In this document: positions 29,369-32,316 of the stretch, piece after piece
Layout of the letters: each line of letters starts with the position of its first letter
Numbering within the stretch: position 1 is the first letter of the stretch
Virus record (IMG/VR): IMGVR_UViG_3300041586_000059
Coordinates: 1-32,316 of that record
Strand: one strand, 5' to 3'
Source of the DNA: a virus
Length of the DNA: 32,316 bases
Translations under genes and position numbers: made by a program
Notes under the pieces: model-generated
Databases searched by the model: none
Seen by the model: only the letters and a program-made list of their open reading frames with translations
What the model was told of the DNA's origin: nothing

Positions 29369-30160
29369 ATGTTTAACTTAAAAATCTTACCATTTTCATA
29401 TAATGGTAGTACCCTGAATACTGTTCAGGAAGAAAATGAACCTTTATTTATTGCTAAAGATGTAACTGATATTCTTGGTTATAAAACTGCAAGTGATGCA
29501 CTAAGAGGTTTAGATGATGATGAAAAGCTGCTACGCACAATCTGCGTATCAGGTCAGAATCGAGAAATTAATTTCATAAATGAGTCAGGTCTTTACTCCT
29601 TAATTCTTAGAAGTAAGAAACCAGAAGCCAAGCAATTCAAGCGATGGGTAACTCATGAAGTATTGCCTGCGATTAGAAAGAACGGAGGCTACCTGACTCC
29701 TGGAAAGACTGAGGAGCTGCTGGCCAATCCTGATCTGATCATTGAGCTTGCTACCAATCTCAAGAATGAGCGCAAGCGATTGGCATCACTGATGACTGAG
29801 ATCGATGATCGTAATGAGATTATTGATTTTCAAGATCAGCATCTAAAGATTCAAGCTCCAATAGTAGCATACTACCGGAATGTTTTAAACTCATCCGATA
29901 CAGTCACTACCAATGTGATTGCCAAGGAACTTGGGATGAGTGCAATTTCCCTGAACAAGATTCTTCATGAGGAATACAATATGATCTATCGCTCCGGAGA
30001 TACCTGGGTACTCTATGCCAAATACCAAAAAATGGAACTGACTCGCACCAAGACACATTCCTTTACCGGAAGTCTTGGAGAATTACGAACCTCAATTCAA
30101 ACGGTATGGACACAGAAGGGAAGAAACTTTCTCCATGAGCTCCTAAAAGATCGCAAGTAA
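29369..30160 (+). CDS. ant: Antirepressor: BRO-N domain plus KilA-C (ANT) domain
   Basis: 263 residues from the ATG at 29369. A GTG further upstream (29324) lies in the terminator stem and is rejected. The BRO-N domain covers about 8-105 (FIAKDVTDILGYKTASDALR ... SGLYSLILRSKKPEAKQFKRWVTHEVLPAIRKNGGY). A coiled coil follows (about 125-165). The C-terminal KilA-C/ANT domain covers about 170-260 (TTNVIAKELGMSAISLNKILHE, SGDTWVLYAKYQ, HSFTGSLGELRTSIQTVWTQKG). Such proteins bind and inactivate phage repressors. Since the XRE repressor here lacks an autoprotease, this protein may be the induction switch. The RNA just upstream probably controls its translation. Confidence 0.9.
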   Translation: MFNLKILPFSYNGSTLNTVQEENEPLFIAKDVTDILGYKTASDALRGLDDDEKLLRTICVSGQNREINFINESGLYSLILRSKKPEAKQFKRWVTHEVLPAIRKNGGYLTPGKTEELLANPDLIIELATNLKNERKRLASLMTEIDDRNEIIDFQDQHLKIQAPIVAYYRNVLNSSDTVTTNVIAKELGMSAISLNKILHEEYNMIYRSGDTWVLYAKYQKMELTRTKTHSFTGSLGELRTSIQTVWTQKGRNFLHELLKDRK

Positions 30161-30161
30161 C

Positions 30162-30187
30162 TAAAGCCCTTCGGGGCTTTACTTTTT
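30162..30187. terminator. Bidirectional terminator between convergent genes
   Basis: TAAAGCCC (30162-30169) and GGGCTTTA (30174-30181) form a perfect 8-bp stem closed by a TTCG tetraloop, with TTTTT after it (30183-30187). It ends the antirepressor transcript and, read on the other strand, the secreted-protein gene, whose stop codon lies in the stem. Confidence 0.9.
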
Positions 30188-30604
30188 AAAATAGCTCCTA
30201 TCAGTTCCGAAGTTTGAAGCAAAGGATTCTAAGTATTTCCAAATATGTGATTCACCGCCTTTCTTTTTCCAGACCATCTCATATTCAAATCCTTGGGTAT
30301 TAAATACAGCATTTCCAATATCATTTTTCCACCTGCCTTGCAGCTGTACCTGATCATCAATGATGCTTATGATAAATCGATAAGATGCATATTCACTCAT
30401 CTTCTTTGATTCAGTAGATATTGTTTGATATTTTTCATTTGAGTCCTTGATTTCAAATCCATCCTGTAATAGTCGCATCATTGCCAGATCAAATAGATCT
30501 TCCTTATCAGACTTCACTACAATCGTGTTGTCACCTTTGGAGGGTTCGCTTTGCGCCAAGCTAAAGAAGGGAATCAGGAATAGTACTAGCAGTAATTTTT
30601 TCAT
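30179..30604 (-). CDS. Secreted protein of unknown function (candidate lysogenic-conversion gene)
   Basis: 141 residues from the ATG at 30604. A longer reading frame exists upstream but lacks a signal at its start. The signal peptide is MKKLLLVLFLIPFFSLAQSE with cleavage likely after AQ or FSLA. The mature part is about 120 residues, alternating strands and helices (NTIVVKSDKEDLFDLAMMRLLQDGFEI ... YRFIISIIDDQVQLQGRWKND). It is alone on the minus strand, with a -7 box TAACTTTG 43 bases upstream. A leftward gene inside a rightward late region with its own promoter is typical of genes expressed from the prophage. It would act in the periplasm or outside. Confidence 0.75.
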   Translation of the reverse strand: MKKLLLVLFLIPFFSLAQSEPSKGDNTIVVKSDKEDLFDLAMMRLLQDGFEIKDSNEKYQTISTESKKMSEYASYRFIISIIDDQVQLQGRWKNDIGNAVFNTQGFEYEMVWKKKGGESHIWKYLESFASNFGTDRSYFKK

Positions 30605-30642
30605 AATTGTATCAAGGGTTAATAGTATGTACGGCCACAAAA

Positions 30643-30658
30643 TAAACAAAGTTAACAA
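30643..30658 (-). promoter_or_regulatory. Minus-strand promoter for the secreted protein (repeated motif, copy 4)
   Basis: TAAACAAAGTTAACAA matches 16 bp of the 18-mer at 6553 and 19124. On the minus strand TAACTTTG (30654-30647) is a perfect -7 box, and TTCG lies 19 bp upstream as an imperfect -33 box. It gives a leader of about 35 bases before the ATG at 30604. It also lies 32 bases before the tail-tip ATG on the other strand. Confidence 0.55.
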
Positions 30659-30690
30659 TAAGCCAAAGCCTTGCGAATTACTTTTCACGT

Positions 30691-32316
30691 ATGGCAGAAT
30701 TACTTCTCCTGAAGCGTGAGTTAATTGAGGACTTAGATCCTGACAGTCCGCAGTTTGATGATCCAACTCTTAATCCTACCCAGTGGCGAGAGTACCGATT
30801 CAATACCGGTGATCCAGATGGTGAGATATTTATCAATATAGTCAACAACGCTACAGCCTTTGAGCTCACACCTGGTGAATTGGTGTACCTGAATCCCAGT
30901 AATGGGGATCAATACTTTTATGTGTCTCCGGGTCAGGTAAGCAAGACCGCAGGGCCAGGACCTGTCATCATCCCACCATTGCCAGACCTTACCGATCCAT
31001 ACGGATTACGCTTCGTCCATGAATTCACGGACTTCAATGCCAATACCGTTCGATTCGAGATCTACAAGCGAGCCTATGTAGGTGCCAGCGAAGAGGTAGC
31101 CGGTGCAGGTCAGAACCTCACAGTAAGCTGGGAGAATGAAGGGAAGATCTTCACCTCATTTCGAGGCAGTAGAGCAGACCTCACCCTGCATTCAGCTGTC
31201 AGCAAAAAGTTCTATGAGCTATTTGAAGGAGACGAGCGAGACCATTATGGTAGAATAGTAGTAGCTGGACTACCGGTATGGACTGGATGGGTTACGCCTG
31301 ACATCTTCAACGAACCTTACCGCAATGGTCCATTCCAAACTTCCATTGCATTCAACGATGGCATTGGAGGCCTGAAGAACATTGACTTCCCGGATGTGAA
31401 TGACAATGGCTACACCGGTCAGCTCACAGAAAAAGAAGTAGTCATTGCCTGCCTTGGCAGAATAGGACTGCGACTGAATGTCAACTTTGCCTGCAATCTG
31501 GAAGAAGCCGGCATGGATACTGCCTCAGCACCCATCGAGCAATCTTCTGTGAACGTGGAGGCATTTGTCAATCTACAGCAGGGCGAACGCACAGCGATCA
31601 ACAGCTATGAGGCATTGATCAAAATCTTGACTTCCTGGAATGCAGTACTTTTTCAGCAGGAGAACGAATGGTGGATGGTTCGGGAACCTGAGCTATACGG
31701 CTCCACACTGGCATTCAAAAAGTTTGATCCGGATGGCTTGGCAATCAGCACTGGCACCTTAGCCCTTGCAAAAACATTTGAAAGCGAAGGACTACTCCTC
31801 CATGCTGCCACATTGGAAACCAAACCTGCATTCACCAATGTCGCAGTATCGCAAGAGTACGGAGAATTGCTCGTGGAGAATGGAAACTTTGCGGTGAATG
31901 GGAACCTTGAAAATTGGAACCCCTACCTGCTCGATGGCAAGCAAACTGGCTGGCTGCTCAGAGATTGGACCTATGACCGATTGAATCCCTGGCCGTATAA
32001 CAGAGCAGATGGCACCACGCTTGGCAGGGTCAGAAGGGTCATCGAATCCACCGGAGGCAAGGAGGTGAACAACTACATGAATATTTATGATGTGGCACGA
32101 TCATTTGCCGATCCTATAGGCAGGCTGATCTCGAAGCCTATTCCTATCAAAAAAGAAATTGGGAACCTGATTCAAGTCAGGTTCAAAGTGCGATGCAATA
32201 CCTATGGCTCTGATCAGCGACTGGTAGAGGCTTACTTCAACATTGCGGTGCAGTGTGGCACCAAGTGGCTTGAGCGTGTGACTGCTACCGGATCATGGCG
32301 CTGGACAAGTACCGAG
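30691..32316 (+). CDS. Tail tip / baseplate protein, N-terminal part (continues at window start)
   Basis: 542 codons from the ATG at 30691 to the end of the window, continuing in frame at base 128 to the stop at 1039, 845 residues in all. The N-terminal part is beta-rich. Around residues 150-210 the sequence EGKIFTSFRGSRADLTLHS ... FYELFEGDERDHYGRIVVAG ... WTGWVTPDIFNEPY looks like the ring-forming part of tail-tip hub proteins. Later parts (TSWNAVLFQQENEWWMVREPE) resemble carbohydrate-binding or hub domains. It is the first tail gene after the accessory island. No lysozyme or peptidase motif was seen. Call by position and size. Confidence 0.72.
   Translation, partial: MAELLLLKRELIEDLDPDSPQFDDPTLNPTQWREYRFNTGDPDGEIFINIVNNATAFELTPGELVYLNPSNGDQYFYVSPGQVSKTAGPGPVIIPPLPDLTDPYGLRFVHEFTDFNANTVRFEIYKRAYVGASEEVAGAGQNLTVSWENEGKIFTSFRGSRADLTLHSAVSKKFYELFEGDERDHYGRIVVAGLPVWTGWVTPDIFNEPYRNGPFQTSIAFNDGIGGLKNIDFPDVNDNGYTGQLTEKEVVIACLGRIGLRLNVNFACNLEEAGMDTASAPIEQSSVNVEAFVNLQQGERTAINSYEALIKILTSWNAVLFQQENEWWMVREPELYGSTLAFKKFDPDGLAISTGTLALAKTFESEGLLLHAATLETKPAFTNVAVSQEYGELLVENGNFAVNGNLENWNPYLLDGKQTGWLLRDWTYDRLNPWPYNRADGTTLGRVRRVIESTGGKEVNNYMNIYDVARSFADPIGRLISKPIPIKKEIGNLIQVRFKVRCNTYGSDQRLVEAYFNIAVQCGTKWLERVTATGSWRWTSTE
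32190..32316. repeat. Terminal direct repeat, right copy (circular contig overlap)
   Basis: Identical to bases 1-127; see that entry. When the sequence is circularised one copy should be removed, leaving 32,189 bp. Confidence 0.93.

Overview
The window is one complete, circular temperate-phage (or excised prophage) genome. Its first and last 127 bases are identical (1-127 = 32190-32316), so the unique length is 32,189 bp and one gene, the tail-tip protein, runs across the junction (30691-32316, then 128-1039). The host is inferred to be a member of the Bacteroidota. Promoters fit the TTTG / TAnnTTTG pattern of that phylum, start codons sit behind A-rich leaders without a Shine-Dalgarno sequence, and several proteins look like families I associate with Bacteroidota phages. 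The structural genes are HK97-type and siphovirus-like, with a long tape measure and no tail sheath.

Layout, read as a circle. (a) 30691-6467: tail tip followed by an AT-rich receptor-binding cluster with three fibre genes, one ending in a self-cleaving S74 chaperone. (b) 6612-8123: lysis cassette of holin, DUF5675 protein, candidate unimolecular spanin and a 41-aa protein. (c) 8239-9621: attP and tyrosine integrase. The attP has paired TGCCACAC arm repeats on both sides of a tRNA-3'-end-like core. (d) 9636-10330: lysogeny switch, with a leftward XRE repressor, a rightward promoter overlapped by a palindromic operator, and a small ribbon-helix-helix protein. (e) 10333-13329: early genes, mostly small, including a NinG/Rap-type recombination protein and a small lipoprotein. 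(f) 13349-15559: replication module with a lambda-O-like initiator carrying four palindromic iterons and an AT-rich stretch inside its gene, then a DnaB helicase. (g) 15617-18234: HNH nuclease and small and large terminase, with their own promoter. (h) 19172-25947: portal, prohead protease, capsid, connector, head closure, tail completion, tail tube and tail chaperones, then the tape measure at 25960-28167. (i) 28194-30654: an accessory island between the tape measure and the tail tip.

The island is the most unusual part. It has a two-gene cassette with its own repressible promoter (two perfect palindromic operators around the -33 box) bracketed by two copies of the same 29-bp terminator. It also has a 33-residue membrane protein and a secreted protein on the minus strand, and a KilA/BRO-type antirepressor. 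The antirepressor is preceded by a structured RNA of about 150 nt. Segments of this RNA are perfectly complementary to the bases just before the antirepressor start codon, an arrangement like the c4 antisense RNA of phages P1 and P7. I know of no such case in a Bacteroidota phage, but I could not search.

The genes read as a phage that integrates into a tRNA gene, holds lysogeny with an XRE repressor, and may be induced through an RNA-controlled antirepressor. It would replicate from an origin inside its initiator gene and package through an HNH-assisted terminase. No tRNA gene, CRISPR array or insertion sequence was seen.
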